Below, in pieces: positions 17,045-25,053 of a DNA stretch of 43,616 bases (positions are counted from its first letter, which is position 1; the number at the start of each line of letters is the position of its first letter). The DNA is from Paraburkholderia mimosarum LMG 23256 = NBRC 106338 (GTDB lineage: Bacteria > Pseudomonadota > Gammaproteobacteria > Burkholderiales > Burkholderiaceae). The notes under the pieces are model-generated. The model was given only the letters and a program-made list of their open reading frames with translations, made no database searches and was not told the DNA's origin. Location of the stretch: NCBI RefSeq assembly GCF_000739815.1, contig NZ_BBJJ01000058.1, positions 1 to 43,616 on the forward strand, in the 5' to 3' direction. The position numbers and the translations under genes are program-made.

Positions 17045-18190
17045 TCAGCGGGCAGCCGTCGGAAGAACGATGTTTTCTTCCGTTCCCGCTAAATCCGTTT
17101 TCTTCACGCGCGACTTTTTGTTGGAACTGTCGCGTGCCGTCGCGCTTGCAGTCCGGCCGGCCCCCTGACTTTCCGTTTCGCCGAACGCCGCTGGACTGCT
17201 ACACGATTGACGCACGACCAGTTCCGGCGGAAAGACCATATGCCGAGGGCTTCGCTCGTCTCCCCTGATGCGCTCGAGCAGCATGTTGAGCGCCGCTTCG
17301 GCCATCGCGTCAACGGGCTGCCGGACTGTGGTCAGTGCGGGGGAGAAAGCGTTCGCCCATGGAAAATCGTCGATCGCGGTGACTGATATGTCCTTGGGAC
17401 ACGCCAAACGCTTTTCCGCCAATGCGCGCATCGTGCCAATCAGCATCTGATTATTGGCCACGAAGATGGCTGACGGCGGCTCCGGGAGATCCATTAGCTC
17501 AAGCGCTGCGGTATAGGCGTCGTGCTCACCGAATGCACCCTGTCTCACGTAGTCGGGATTGACCGGCAGATTCGCGGCTGCGAGCGCCTGGGTGAAGCCG
17601 CGCAAGCGATCACGACCAGGCAGAAGGTTCTGCGGACCGGAGATGATTGCGACGCGCCGATGGCCAAATTCCAGGATGTGCTGAACTGCAAGGCGTGCTG
17701 CGGCAACGTTATCGAGAGCAACCGAATCCCATTCGTTGGGGCACACCACGTGGTCGACCGCTACGACAGGCATGATGCCGATCTCGGAACAAACCTTTTC
17801 GTAGGCTTCTTCCGGTGCCGATGCACAGAGGATCGTGCCGACGGCCAGATGGGCGCGGAGCATGCGAAGATAGGCGAGCTCGTGCTCAACATCCCGATCG
17901 CTGTCGAATAACAGTACAGAGTAGCCTTGGACATGAGCGCGTTTCTGAATGGAATGCACGAACTCGGTGAAGAATGGGTTAGTGATGTCAGGGACGACCA
18001 AGCCCAATAGCTTGGTGGTCCCCTTTTTCAGGCTGCTTGCGACTGTGTTCGGAGCGTAACCCAACGCCTTGACAGCGACGCGCACTCGCTCCGTGAGGTC
18101 GGGACTCACGTAGGTCGATCCCGACAGGACCGCCGAGACGGTCGCCAGACTTACTTCCGCAAGACGTGCGACATCCTTCATTGTTGCCAT
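17045..18190 (-). CDS. LacI-family repressor of the sugar locus
   Basis: A 381-residue LacI/GalR regulator. The N-terminal helix-turn-helix reads MKDVARLAEVSLATVSAVLSG with the hinge helix near residues 50-60 (NTVASSLKKGTT). The periplasmic-binding-like effector domain follows, with GLVVPDITNPFF, RVAIISGP and ISVTAIDDFPWANAFSPALTTVRQP. The C-terminus has an unusual Arg/Lys-rich extension of about 40 residues. It follows the phyH gene by 42 bases. The palindromic operators of CGAAACGTTTCG type in the divergent region at 19135-19341 are its most likely targets. The inducer would be the imported sugar or a pathway intermediate. Confidence 0.92.
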   Translation of the reverse strand: MATMKDVARLAEVSLATVSAVLSGSTYVSPDLTERVRVAVKALGYAPNTVASSLKKGTTKLLGLVVPDITNPFFTEFVHSIQKRAHVQGYSVLLFDSDRDVEHELAYLRMLRAHLAVGTILCASAPEEAYEKVCSEIGIMPVVAVDHVVCPNEWDSVALDNVAAARLAVQHILEFGHRRVAIISGPQNLLPGRDRLRGFTQALAAANLPVNPDYVRQGAFGEHDAYTAALELMDLPEPPSAIFVANNQMLIGTMRALAEKRLACPKDISVTAIDDFPWANAFSPALTTVRQPVDAMAEAALNMLLERIRGDERSPRHMVFPPELVVRQSCSSPAAFGETESQGAGRTASATARDSSNKKSRVKKTDLAGTEENIVLPTAAR

Positions 18191-18232
18191 GATTTTCCCG
18201 CTGCGCAGTTGTGCCCCGAGCTTCCTGCCCGT

Positions 18233-19105
18233 TCAGTTCCACCATCCCGCATGCTCGCGCTTCGGCTGCCGCAAGATGCCGTCCGCCGTGCGGGGCGGCT
18301 CGATTTCGAGCAGGAACCGCTGTGCAGGTGACATCCGCTCGTACAGTTCCGGGGTGAGATGGTCGATCTGGACGAGCTGCTGCGGGAGGTCGCGCCGAGT
18401 ATACGTTAGATGCAGTACCCGGCGGTTTGCGTCGTTCTTTTTGAGTGTACCGCTGTGCCAGCCCGACGCGTTCATGATGAAAACGGTGCCAGCCCGACCG
18501 GTCAGATAGACCTCACCTGGATACGGCGCGTCCAGATCGGCGGGAATCCGTTTGCGATCTGCTTCGGAAATGGGGCCTGGCTCCCAGTCGCCCTGGTTGA
18601 CAACAGGCACGTTAATCGGTGCCCATTTGTGCGACCCGGGCACAACCCGTGTCGGGCCGTTATCCAGCGTCATGTCGTCAAACAGGATGACGGCATTAAC
18701 GACCCACCAGTCATCTTCGAAGTACTTTGGCACGTCGACGTGCAATTGCTGGTGACCGAACCCTTGCACCGGATCGCGGAGATTGGCGCCGTGCACCTTG
18801 ATCTCCCCCAGCAGCTTATGTGCTGCGGCCAGCACCGGCTGCAGTTCCAGGCACTTGTCGAACACTGACGTCTTGTTGAAGATGTTAGACACGCGCCGCG
18901 CGCCGGGCTCGACGTGAACTTCATGTCCGCCCGTGAGGCGCTCGGCTTCATGGAGCCGCTCAAATTCGCGGGCCATCGAACGGCACTCGTCCGGGCTCAG
19001 CACATCTTCGACGACGAAAAATCCATTCTCGTCGAGCTCCTTCAGCTGCTCGCTGGCCAACGTGTCTTCGATATCCAGTTCATGCATCGCCTGCCTCGTG
19101 TACAT
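18233..19105 (-). CDS. Phytanoyl-CoA dioxygenase (PhyH)-family oxygenase
   Basis: A 290-residue Fe(II)/2-oxoglutarate-dependent dioxygenase-like protein. The double-stranded beta-helix iron ligands are visible as H122 and D124 in QLHVDVP and the distal H217 in SGWHSGTLKKN; R228/R229 in the same strand region fit 2-oxoglutarate binding. The N-terminal FFVVEDVLSPDEC segment is typical of the family. The ATG at 19105 is chosen for GGAG 9 bases upstream; a TTG 18 bases earlier is possible. It is first in the minus-strand arm, directly under the LacI-type operators, so it is expected to respond to the same sugar signal. Its substrate is unknown. Confidence 0.9.
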   Translation of the reverse strand: MYTRQAMHELDIEDTLASEQLKELDENGFFVVEDVLSPDECRSMAREFERLHEAERLTGGHEVHVEPGARRVSNIFNKTSVFDKCLELQPVLAAAHKLLGEIKVHGANLRDPVQGFGHQQLHVDVPKYFEDDWWVVNAVILFDDMTLDNGPTRVVPGSHKWAPINVPVVNQGDWEPGPISEADRKRIPADLDAPYPGEVYLTGRAGTVFIMNASGWHSGTLKKNDANRRVLHLTYTRRDLPQQLVQIDHLTPELYERMSPAQRFLLEIEPPRTADGILRQPKREHAGWWN

Positions 19106-19134
19106 GAGTCGCGTCTCCGTCAATTTCGTTAGCT

Positions 19135-19162
19135 GGCGAAACGTTTAGCGAAACGTTTCGTT
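19135..19162. promoter_or_regulatory. Tandem LacI-type operator, left copy
   Basis: Two adjacent 12-bp palindrome-type sites, CGAAACGTTTAG (19137-19148) and CGAAACGTTTCG (19149-19160). The block from 19135 to 19162 is repeated exactly, inverted, at 19314-19341. It lies just downstream of the -10 element of the phyH promoter. Confidence 0.85.
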
Positions 19163-19169
19163 TGAGTGA

Positions 19170-19198
19170 TTTATAGCAAGCACGGGTCGAGAGAGACA
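19170..19198 (-). promoter_or_regulatory. Candidate promoter for phyH-lacI operon
   Basis: A minus-strand TATAAA at 19170-19175 sits about 10 bases before the left operator. The -35 region at a 17-base spacing (TGTCTC) is weak, as expected for an activator-assisted or low-level promoter. The predicted start would abut the operator. Confidence 0.4.
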
Positions 19199-19283
19199 TC
19201 CGGGTTTCCACCACGCAAGTCAAAAATTCGGCGTCCTACTAGCCGCTTTTCGCTCCGATCTGTTCATGTTTACCCGAGGTTAA

Positions 19284-19312
19284 TTGACTTCGTGCACAAG
19301 AGGTCTTAGATT
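19284..19312 (+). promoter_or_regulatory. Promoter of the sugar ABC transporter operon
   Basis: TTGACT at 19284-19289 and TAGATT at 19307-19312 with a 17-base spacer. Predicted transcription starts near 19319, inside the right-hand operator copy, so repressor binding would block initiation. Confidence 0.6.
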
Positions 19313-19313
19313 C

Positions 19314-19341
19314 AACGAAACGTTTCGCTAAACGTTTCGCC
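19314..19341. promoter_or_regulatory. Tandem LacI-type operator, right copy
   Basis: CGAAACGTTTCG (19316-19327) and CTAAACGTTTCG (19328-19339), the exact reverse complement of the left copy at 19135-19162. The transporter start codon is 55 bases further on. Confidence 0.85.
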
Positions 19342-19396
19342 GGAAAACCCGGCACCCCGCTGAGCTTTCAAACCCGGAAAGAGACAGGAGACAGAC

Positions 19397-20419
19397 ATGG
19401 ACAGCTTGACGAAACCGCTGTGTACAACACATCCCGTGCGTACACGCCGTCGTTTGATCAGTGCAGTAATGGGCGCGCTTATGCTCTCGGCGCTTGCCGC
19501 ACCCCCGGCCCATGCAGACAAGGAGCACCCCGTTGTGGCCCTGTTGCCCGGAGTGGTCGATCCCTTCTATTTCACGATGTACCGCGGTGCCCAGAAGGCG
19601 GCGGCGGAGGACAACACCCAGCTGCTTTTCCAGCTTCCGAAAAGCTGGAACACAACGGAGCAGGTGCCGATTCTCAAGGCATTCATTGCCAAGCGTCCGG
19701 ATGCGATCCTGGTTTCTCCCGTGGATGCACAGCAACTGATCGAGCCCCTGACGGAAGCAAAGAACGCGGGAATCAAGGTCATCACTGTCGACACCTACGT
19801 CGGCACCGGCCGGTATCAGACGGGCAGCGGAAACGCGGATTTCCCGCTTTCGTTCGTGGCGTCTGACAATAAGGAAGGCGGCCGTATTGCAGCGCGAACG
19901 CTGGCGAAGGCGATCGGTGAAAAGGGCACTGTCTTCTGCGAAAGCCTCAAACCTGGCGTCTCGAGCACCGATGCGCGGGTGCAGGGCTTCCAGGAAGAAA
20001 TGAAGAAGTATCCGAACATCAAGGTGCTGCCGACGCTGTATAGCGAAGACGACGCGAACAAGGCTGTTTCGGATGTATCGGGTGTGATGGCGCGCGAGCC
20101 TGGTCTATCCGGCGTATTCGGCACGAATACCTTTTCCGGCAAAGGTGTGGCGCAGGCGATCCACATGGCCGGGAAGAGCGGCAAAGTCAAGCTGATCGTG
20201 TTCGACGCCGTACCGGGCATCGACAAGGATATTAAGAGCGGCCTGGTCGACTACGCAATTGCCCAGCGGCCAGCCGACATGGGTTACTACGGCGTCAAGT
20301 ATGCAGTCGACGCAATCCGCGGAAAGCCGGTCCCGAAGGAGAAAAGCACCGGTTTCGTCGTCATGGACAAGTCGAACATCGACAACACTGACGTCAAGCA
20401 ATACATCTACTCCAACTGA
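19397..20419 (+). CDS. Sugar ABC transporter periplasmic substrate-binding protein (ribose type)
   Basis: A 340-residue ribose/LacI-like binding protein. A long signal peptide with basic RTRRR at 16-20 and a hydrophobic core ends in PPAHA, predicted cleavage after residue 40. The mature domain starts EHPVVALLPGVVDPFYFTMYRGAQ and continues with the RPDAILVSPVDAQ and KVITVDTYV segments typical of pentose/hexose binders. GGAG precedes the ATG. It captures the sugar in the periplasm and delivers it to the permease encoded next. Given the catabolic neighbours, an L-fucose/D-arabinose-like or related sugar is likely; the exact ligand is not readable. Confidence 0.92.
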   Translation: MDSLTKPLCTTHPVRTRRRLISAVMGALMLSALAAPPAHADKEHPVVALLPGVVDPFYFTMYRGAQKAAAEDNTQLLFQLPKSWNTTEQVPILKAFIAKRPDAILVSPVDAQQLIEPLTEAKNAGIKVITVDTYVGTGRYQTGSGNADFPLSFVASDNKEGGRIAARTLAKAIGEKGTVFCESLKPGVSSTDARVQGFQEEMKKYPNIKVLPTLYSEDDANKAVSDVSGVMAREPGLSGVFGTNTFSGKGVAQAIHMAGKSGKVKLIVFDAVPGIDKDIKSGLVDYAIAQRPADMGYYGVKYAVDAIRGKPVPKEKSTGFVVMDKSNIDNTDVKQYIYSN

Positions 20420-20425
20420 TTTTTG

Positions 20426-20452
20426 CCAGCGGCGGCTCGAAACCGCCGTCGG
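20426..20452 (+). promoter_or_regulatory. Intercistronic hairpin between binding protein and permease genes
   Basis: CGGCGG (20430-20435) pairs with CCGCCG (20443-20448) around a 7-base loop, with CC/GG extending beyond a 2-base mismatch. No T-run follows. Such hairpins often protect the abundant binding-protein message and reduce downstream gene expression. Confidence 0.5.
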
Positions 20453-20483
20453 TGATTTGCAAGAGCTATCTGGAGACATTGCA

Positions 20484-21503
20484 ATGCAAAAGGCCTCTTT
20501 ACTTTCTGGTCAGCCACGAGCGACAGGCACATCGTCCGCTCCCAGGACGATCGACTACAAGGCCCTGGTTGGCCGTTTCTGGCCCTGGCTATTCCTGGCT
20601 GTGCTCTGCCTCTTCTTTGAAATCTGGTCGCAGGTGATCCAGCAGAGGTCCTTCGTTTTCAATGCCTACAACCTGCAGTCGATAGCACTTGCGGCAAGCG
20701 CACCGATGCTTCTCGCGATTGGTCAGACGTTCGTGATCATCACTGCGGGCATCGATCTGTCCGTCGGATTCGTCATGGGCCTTGCAGCGGTGTGCGCTGC
20801 CCAGTTCACTTTGCTCGGAGGCTCATCCCCGTGGGCGCTCGGCCTCTCTGTGCCGCTGACCATTGCTGTATCAGTCATTCCAGGCGCTATTAACGGCACG
20901 CTCGTTGCGCGATATCGTGTCCCGGCATTTATTGGGACGCTTGGGATGTACGGTATTGCCCGCGGTGCCGGCTTCCTCGCTGCAGGCAGCGGCATGACTG
21001 TATCAGTGGACAACCCGGGCCTGCAATGGCTCGGCTCCGGGTGGAATCCCGTCATTGTCACGGTGATCCTGCTGGCCGTCATGCACTTCATCCTTTCGCG
21101 CACCCGCTTCGGCCAATATACCTATGCGGTTGGTGGCAATGAGCAGTCTGCTGCCAGAGCAGGCATTAACGTACGTCGGCACAAGATCGTGATCTATATG
21201 CTTGCGGCCGCGTTCGCGGCAGTAGGCGGCATCGTCTATACGGCTCGATTCTCTGCCGGATCGGCCACGGCTGGCGAACCGATGCTGCTCAACTCCATTG
21301 CCGCGGTCGTAATCGGAGGCGCAAGCCTGTTTGGCGGTACCGGCAACCTGATCGGCACGTTGATCGGCGCCCTGATCATCGCTGTGATCGAGTTTGGTCT
21401 GGTATTCATCAACGTCGATGCATTCTGGCAGTTCATCGCAGTTGGCGTCGTGATCATCGTGTCGGTGCTGATCGACCAGTACAAGGAACGTCTCGGAGTC
21501 TGA
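20484..21503 (+). CDS. Sugar ABC transporter permease (RbsC-type)
   Basis: A 339-residue inner-membrane permease with 8-10 hydrophobic segments, first at about residues 32-53 (FWPWLFLAVLCLFFEIW). The segment ITAGIDLSVGFVMGLAAV and the cytoplasmic loop GGNEQSAARAGINVRRHKIVIY, which contacts the ATPase, are hallmarks of the carbohydrate uptake 2 family. The ATG at 20484 is preferred over the longer open frame because TGGAG lies 8 bases ahead and upstream codons overlap the binding-protein gene. The stop is 2 bases before the ATPase start, so translation is coupled. Confidence 0.92.
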   Translation: MQKASLLSGQPRATGTSSAPRTIDYKALVGRFWPWLFLAVLCLFFEIWSQVIQQRSFVFNAYNLQSIALAASAPMLLAIGQTFVIITAGIDLSVGFVMGLAAVCAAQFTLLGGSSPWALGLSVPLTIAVSVIPGAINGTLVARYRVPAFIGTLGMYGIARGAGFLAAGSGMTVSVDNPGLQWLGSGWNPVIVTVILLAVMHFILSRTRFGQYTYAVGGNEQSAARAGINVRRHKIVIYMLAAAFAAVGGIVYTARFSAGSATAGEPMLLNSIAAVVIGGASLFGGTGNLIGTLIGALIIAVIEFGLVFINVDAFWQFIAVGVVIIVSVLIDQYKERLGV

Positions 21504-21505
21504 TT

Positions 21506-22276
21506 ATGAACCAACCGCTACTTGAAGTGCGCAACGTATCAATCCGCTTCGGAGGCGTCGAGGCGCTCAAAAGAGTGTCGATGAAAGTCTACCCCGGCGA
21601 GGTCGTCGCATTGTGTGGTGACAACGGTGCAGGTAAGTCGACGTTGATCAAGATCATCTCGGGCGTTTATCAACCGAGTGAAGGCGAGGTGCTTTTCGAC
21701 GGTCAACCTCTCGACATGCGCGACCCTCACGACGCTCGCGCGAGAGGCATTGAAACGATTTACCAGGATCTTGCGCTTGCTGACAACCTCGATGTGGGCA
21801 GCAACATCTTTCTGGGACGTGAGCCGGTGAACCGTCGCTTTGGCGTCAGTACCATCGACCGCGCGCGCATGGCTGGCGTCGCACGCGAGGTGCTGGATCA
21901 GCTCGACATCGTCATTCCGGAGAAGAAGATCCACGGTCCGGTCAAGATGCTCTCTGGCGGCCAGCGCCAGGCGATCGCAATCGGACGCGCGATTTACTGG
22001 AATGCGCGGGTGCTGATCATGGACGAGCCCACGGCTGCTTTGGGTGTGCCAGAGCAGCGAAAGGTGATGGAACTGATTCTTGGGCTGAAGAAAAAAGGTG
22101 TCTCGGTCATTCTGATCTCGCACAATCTGCTCGATATTTTCAGTGTGTCGGATCGCATCTTCGTTCTTCGACGTGGCGAGGCCGTGGGAGAAAAGCGGGT
22201 GAGTGAAACCGACGGCGAATCGGTAGTCAAGATGATGGTTGGGGACGAATACGCCGCTACGAAGGCCGCAGCCTAA
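21506..22276 (+). CDS. Sugar ABC transporter ATP-binding protein, single domain
   Basis: A 256-residue ATPase with one complete nucleotide-binding domain: Walker A GDNGAGKST (38-46), Q-loop Gln87, signature LSGGQ (149-153), Walker B with D173-E174 in LIMDEPTA and the switch His206 in ISHN. Most ribose-type importers use a fused two-domain ATPase of about 500 residues, so this belongs to the single-domain (FrcA-like) subgroup and is presumed to act as a homodimer. It follows the permease with 2 bases between stop and start. Confidence 0.93.
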   Translation: MNQPLLEVRNVSIRFGGVEALKRVSMKVYPGEVVALCGDNGAGKSTLIKIISGVYQPSEGEVLFDGQPLDMRDPHDARARGIETIYQDLALADNLDVGSNIFLGREPVNRRFGVSTIDRARMAGVAREVLDQLDIVIPEKKIHGPVKMLSGGQRQAIAIGRAIYWNARVLIMDEPTAALGVPEQRKVMELILGLKKKGVSVILISHNLLDIFSVSDRIFVLRRGEAVGEKRVSETDGESVVKMMVGDEYAATKAAA

Positions 22277-22343
22277 GCACGACAAATATGCGCACCCGAC
22301 AGATCGCCACTCGAGTACGCAAGCGAGACACGGAGAACACTCA

Positions 22344-22673
22344 ATGCAACGAATGGGAATGGTCATCCACATCAAGCCCGAGAAGATCGACGAATACAAG
22401 GCGCTGCACGCGGCTCCGTGGCCAGCGATTGTCGAGCGGATCCGGCGTTCCAATATCACCAATTACTCGATATTTCTCAAGGAGCCGGAAAATCTTCTTT
22501 TCGGATACTGGGAATACGTCGGGGCAGACTTCGAGGCGGATATGGCCGCGATTGCGGCCGATCCAGAAACACAAAGGTGGTGGAAATTGACCGCCCCATG
22601 TCAAGTGCCCCTTGAGTCGCGAAAACAGGGCGAGCATTGGGCAATGATGGACAAAGTGTTTCACATTGACTAG
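22344..22673 (+). CDS. L-rhamnose mutarotase (RhaM)-family protein
   Basis: A 109-residue dimeric ferredoxin-like-fold protein. Tyr18 and His22 (in EYKALHAAPWP) match the catalytic pair known from E. coli RhaM, and the RWWK segment is also present. RhaM enzymes interconvert anomers of L-rhamnose and similar 6-deoxy sugars. CGGAGAAC gives a good ribosome site. As the last gene of the import operon it would supply the correct anomer to the aldose 1-dehydrogenase. This points to a 6-deoxyhexose or structurally similar pentose as substrate. Confidence 0.87.
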   Translation: MQRMGMVIHIKPEKIDEYKALHAAPWPAIVERIRRSNITNYSIFLKEPENLLFGYWEYVGADFEADMAAIAADPETQRWWKLTAPCQVPLESRKQGEHWAMMDKVFHID

Positions 22674-23036
22674 GTTGCTCCGGACCTGCGGAGTCCCATA
22701 TGCGCGACACAAGAATCCAGCATATCTGAACCGGGTAGCCTGGCTTCGGCGTCCCGCAGAAGTCGCCCAAGCCTCTCCGCAGTCGTCATTTTCCACTTGC
22801 CTGTCCACTGCCGGAGACCGCAGCAAAAAATCGAAAGCGGATTTGCCGAATGTCTCTTTTCGACTCTATACGGGCCCGTCGGCGCATGCCTCCCAGTGGC
22901 TCTTGTGGCTCGGTCGACTTCGGCCTCTCCGTCTTCGGCGTAATGTTCTTCGGAATGTTGTCGCCAAGGTGGCGGTCGCTTCCCATTGCCCTGCGGAAAG
23001 CCAATGAAGAGAGCGCGTCAATGATTGGGCGACCCG
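22674..23036. other. Spacer without identified genes
   Basis: 363 bases between the mutarotase gene and a convergent membrane-protein gene. A small CTCCG/CGGAG hairpin lies at 22678-22693 just after the mutarotase stop but lacks a T-run. A plus-strand frame beginning at 22850 has no ribosome site and is not convincing. Nothing else is seen. Confidence 0.4.
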
Positions 23037-23540
23037 CTAGCACGCCGGCCGCCGCAGCATTGCGACCGCAAACAGTCCGGCGCCCAGCGCCACGTAAACG
23101 GCGGCCAGCGATTTGCCGGAAAGGTGCGCTTCGAACCCCGGCGTGAGGCGCCGCGGCACGACCTTGTAGTCGACCGCATACGCGGTCGCCGCTGTTGCTG
23201 CCGCCGCCGTTGCGGTCGCGAACGGCTGCTGCCTCTGGCGCGCGTCGGGCATGCGGTCGATCAGCGTCTCAAACAACATCCCCCAGAAGATCGCGGACAC
23301 CTCGTGGATGGCAAAACCGGTCACGGTGTGGCGCAAGCTGAAGCGCTCTTGCCGGAATGCGCTGCGCGGCCACAGGCAATGGGTGACCGCATTCAATGGC
23401 GCAAATGCGGTGCTACCTTCGTTGACCGATCGCGCGGCGGCCGTGCCGGCTGCGCACAGCCCCGCCACGAGGCCCGAGGATACGGCGCGGCACGCCGTAG
23501 CACAAAGCGACTGATACCAGGTCGGGTAGCTCGAGTTCAT
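23037..23540 (-). CDS. Integral membrane protein of unknown function
   Basis: A 167-residue protein starting MNSSYPTWYQSL, with GGAGG upstream of the ATG. Hydrophobic stretches at about 17-37, 76-94, 106-124 and 145-163 suggest four membrane segments; loops carry Arg-rich motifs (RMPDARQRQQ, VVPRRL). A conserved-looking HEVSAIFWGMLFE lies in the second segment. I do not recognise a named family. The gene is near other envelope or stress-type genes and may belong with them. Confidence 0.65.
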   Translation of the reverse strand: MNSSYPTWYQSLCATACRAVSSGLVAGLCAAGTAAARSVNEGSTAFAPLNAVTHCLWPRSAFRQERFSLRHTVTGFAIHEVSAIFWGMLFETLIDRMPDARQRQQPFATATAAAATAATAYAVDYKVVPRRLTPGFEAHLSGKSLAAVYVALGAGLFAVAMLRRPAC

Positions 23541-23846
23541 GTGGCCTCCATCCGCGATCGATTTCTTGGCACGGCTCCGTATCGGTGCCCGGCCAATGCG
23601 AGCCGGCCAGGGCAAGCCCAATGAGGGCTTTTCACTTTTGAAGCAGCAGCATCGGGCGTTCCTCCGACGCTAGTCGCCGACTCTCATGCGACGTCGGCTT
23701 TTGACAAATCGCGCCATAAAGGCTACGGGAAGTGGCGCGAAGAACGGTCTTGTACGGGCACGGCGGTCTGTCCGTAAACAGGAATCCGAGGCGGCCCGTC
23801 TCCGCGTGTCCGTTCTACGCCGGTGCGAAACTGGCCAGAGCCCCGG

Positions 23847-24572
23847 CTAGCGCGCCCGTCGCCGCATCGCGTCGTCCGGCTCATCGGTGAAGCGCGCCCC
23901 CCCTGCTGCGTCCGTCGATCGTGCGGCGACGCCGCTTTCAACCGCCGGCTGGTGCCGGAACCCGAGGCCTCCTGCAACGAGTGCGATGATGGCCCCAACG
24001 ACCAGTGCGGCCACGGAGAACCAGCTTGCACGGGCCACAACCCGTGCCGCGGTGTCAGCCGCCTGTCGCGCGTCTGCTTCTGCTTGCGGACTGGATGCCG
24101 CAGCTGTGGCGGATGCGATAGCGCTTCGCGCCTGTTGCGTCAGGGAAGTGACTGTGTGATCCTTCGCACCGGACTGACTCGCGGCGGCGCCTGCTGTCGC
24201 GCCGGCCGACGCCACGTTGCCCGCAACGCTGACTGCGCCGCCAATCAGTGTCGCCATTTGAAAAACAACAAAGAGAATCATGACAGCCCATGCCAGAAGG
24301 CCATGCAACCAGCCAAGTACGGGCGCGCATCGACCCGCAAAATAGGCTCCGCCGAACACCGCGGTAACGGTTGTCAGAATCAGCCAGACGCCTGACTCAA
24401 CGCCGAATCCGCGGGTGGGATCTGGCTGGGACAAAGGACTGAGCAGCGATGCACCGATTGCAGTACCGAGTACGCTCATCACCAGATAAATCACGAGCGA
24501 GATAACGACGCCCGTAAACACCGCGCCCCACGAAACGCGTGGCAGTCCATCCTGCGTTGCTAGAAGTCGCAT
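23847..24572 (-). CDS. Multi-pass membrane protein resembling PhnA-like/YrzE proteins
   Basis: A 241-residue protein starting MRLLATQDGLPRVSWGAVFTGVVISL, with GGAGA ahead of the ATG. Hydrophobic segments lie at about 14-38, 59-78, 88-115 and 188-208, with a long Ala/Ser/Gln-rich helical loop between the last two (about 120-185). The SWGAVFTGVV opening followed by a Gly-rich first helix matches membrane proteins often labelled PhnA-like, which are not phosphonate enzymes. Function is unknown. The upstream spacer (24573-25053) separates it divergently from the DUF2382 genes. Confidence 0.7.
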   Translation of the reverse strand: MRLLATQDGLPRVSWGAVFTGVVISLVIYLVMSVLGTAIGASLLSPLSQPDPTRGFGVESGVWLILTTVTAVFGGAYFAGRCAPVLGWLHGLLAWAVMILFVVFQMATLIGGAVSVAGNVASAGATAGAAASQSGAKDHTVTSLTQQARSAIASATAAASSPQAEADARQAADTAARVVARASWFSVAALVVGAIIALVAGGLGFRHQPAVESGVAARSTDAAGGARFTDEPDDAMRRRAR

Positions 24573-25053
24573 GGTCGATCTCCATATTTGCTGTGCTAAG
24601 GATTTCGCCGGGAAATCCGGCGACCGGACAACCGCAAGCGGCATTCCACGGGTTGCGTTCCGGCGGACAGCATCGGGCTGCGACCTGCCAATCGGCAGAT
24701 ATCGAAGCGTGCGGCATAGGGCCGAGCGGCTCGCTTGCGCAGTCAGGCTTCCGTACGTCGCCTACGGGGGGCGACGCGTCACCGTGGCGCGAGGCGCTGA
24801 CCTCAAGAAGACGTCCGATCCCTGTTCTGCGGGGGCGTAAGCGCCGCACCCGGCATCAGCGCCGCGATCGCCTTTTTCTTCGCCTTCTATGGCGTCAGTA
24901 CCTGCTGTCGTAGCGCGGCGCCGGGCAGTTGGTGTATTCGGCTGCAATACGATGGCAAGAAGGTCGTGTCGAGAGAACGGTTGCCGCCTCAAGCGATCGA
25001 CGACAACGGCATGCGCCTTGCGCCCGGAAGCGTGTTCAGTTTCGGAGACAAAC
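24573..25053. other. Divergent spacer upstream of DUF2382 genes
   Basis: 481 bases without an accepted gene. A plus-strand frame from about 24810 to 25068 reads partly protein-like (AAIAFFFAFYGVS, later RERLPPQAIDDNGMRLAPG) and would overlap the next start codon, but it has no ATG or ribosome site until near its end. Promoters for both flanking genes must lie here; none is clear. Confidence 0.4.

Noticed and set aside
22678..22693. Small hairpin after the mutarotase gene
   Set aside because: The stem is only 5 bp and no T-run follows, so it is not supported as a terminator.
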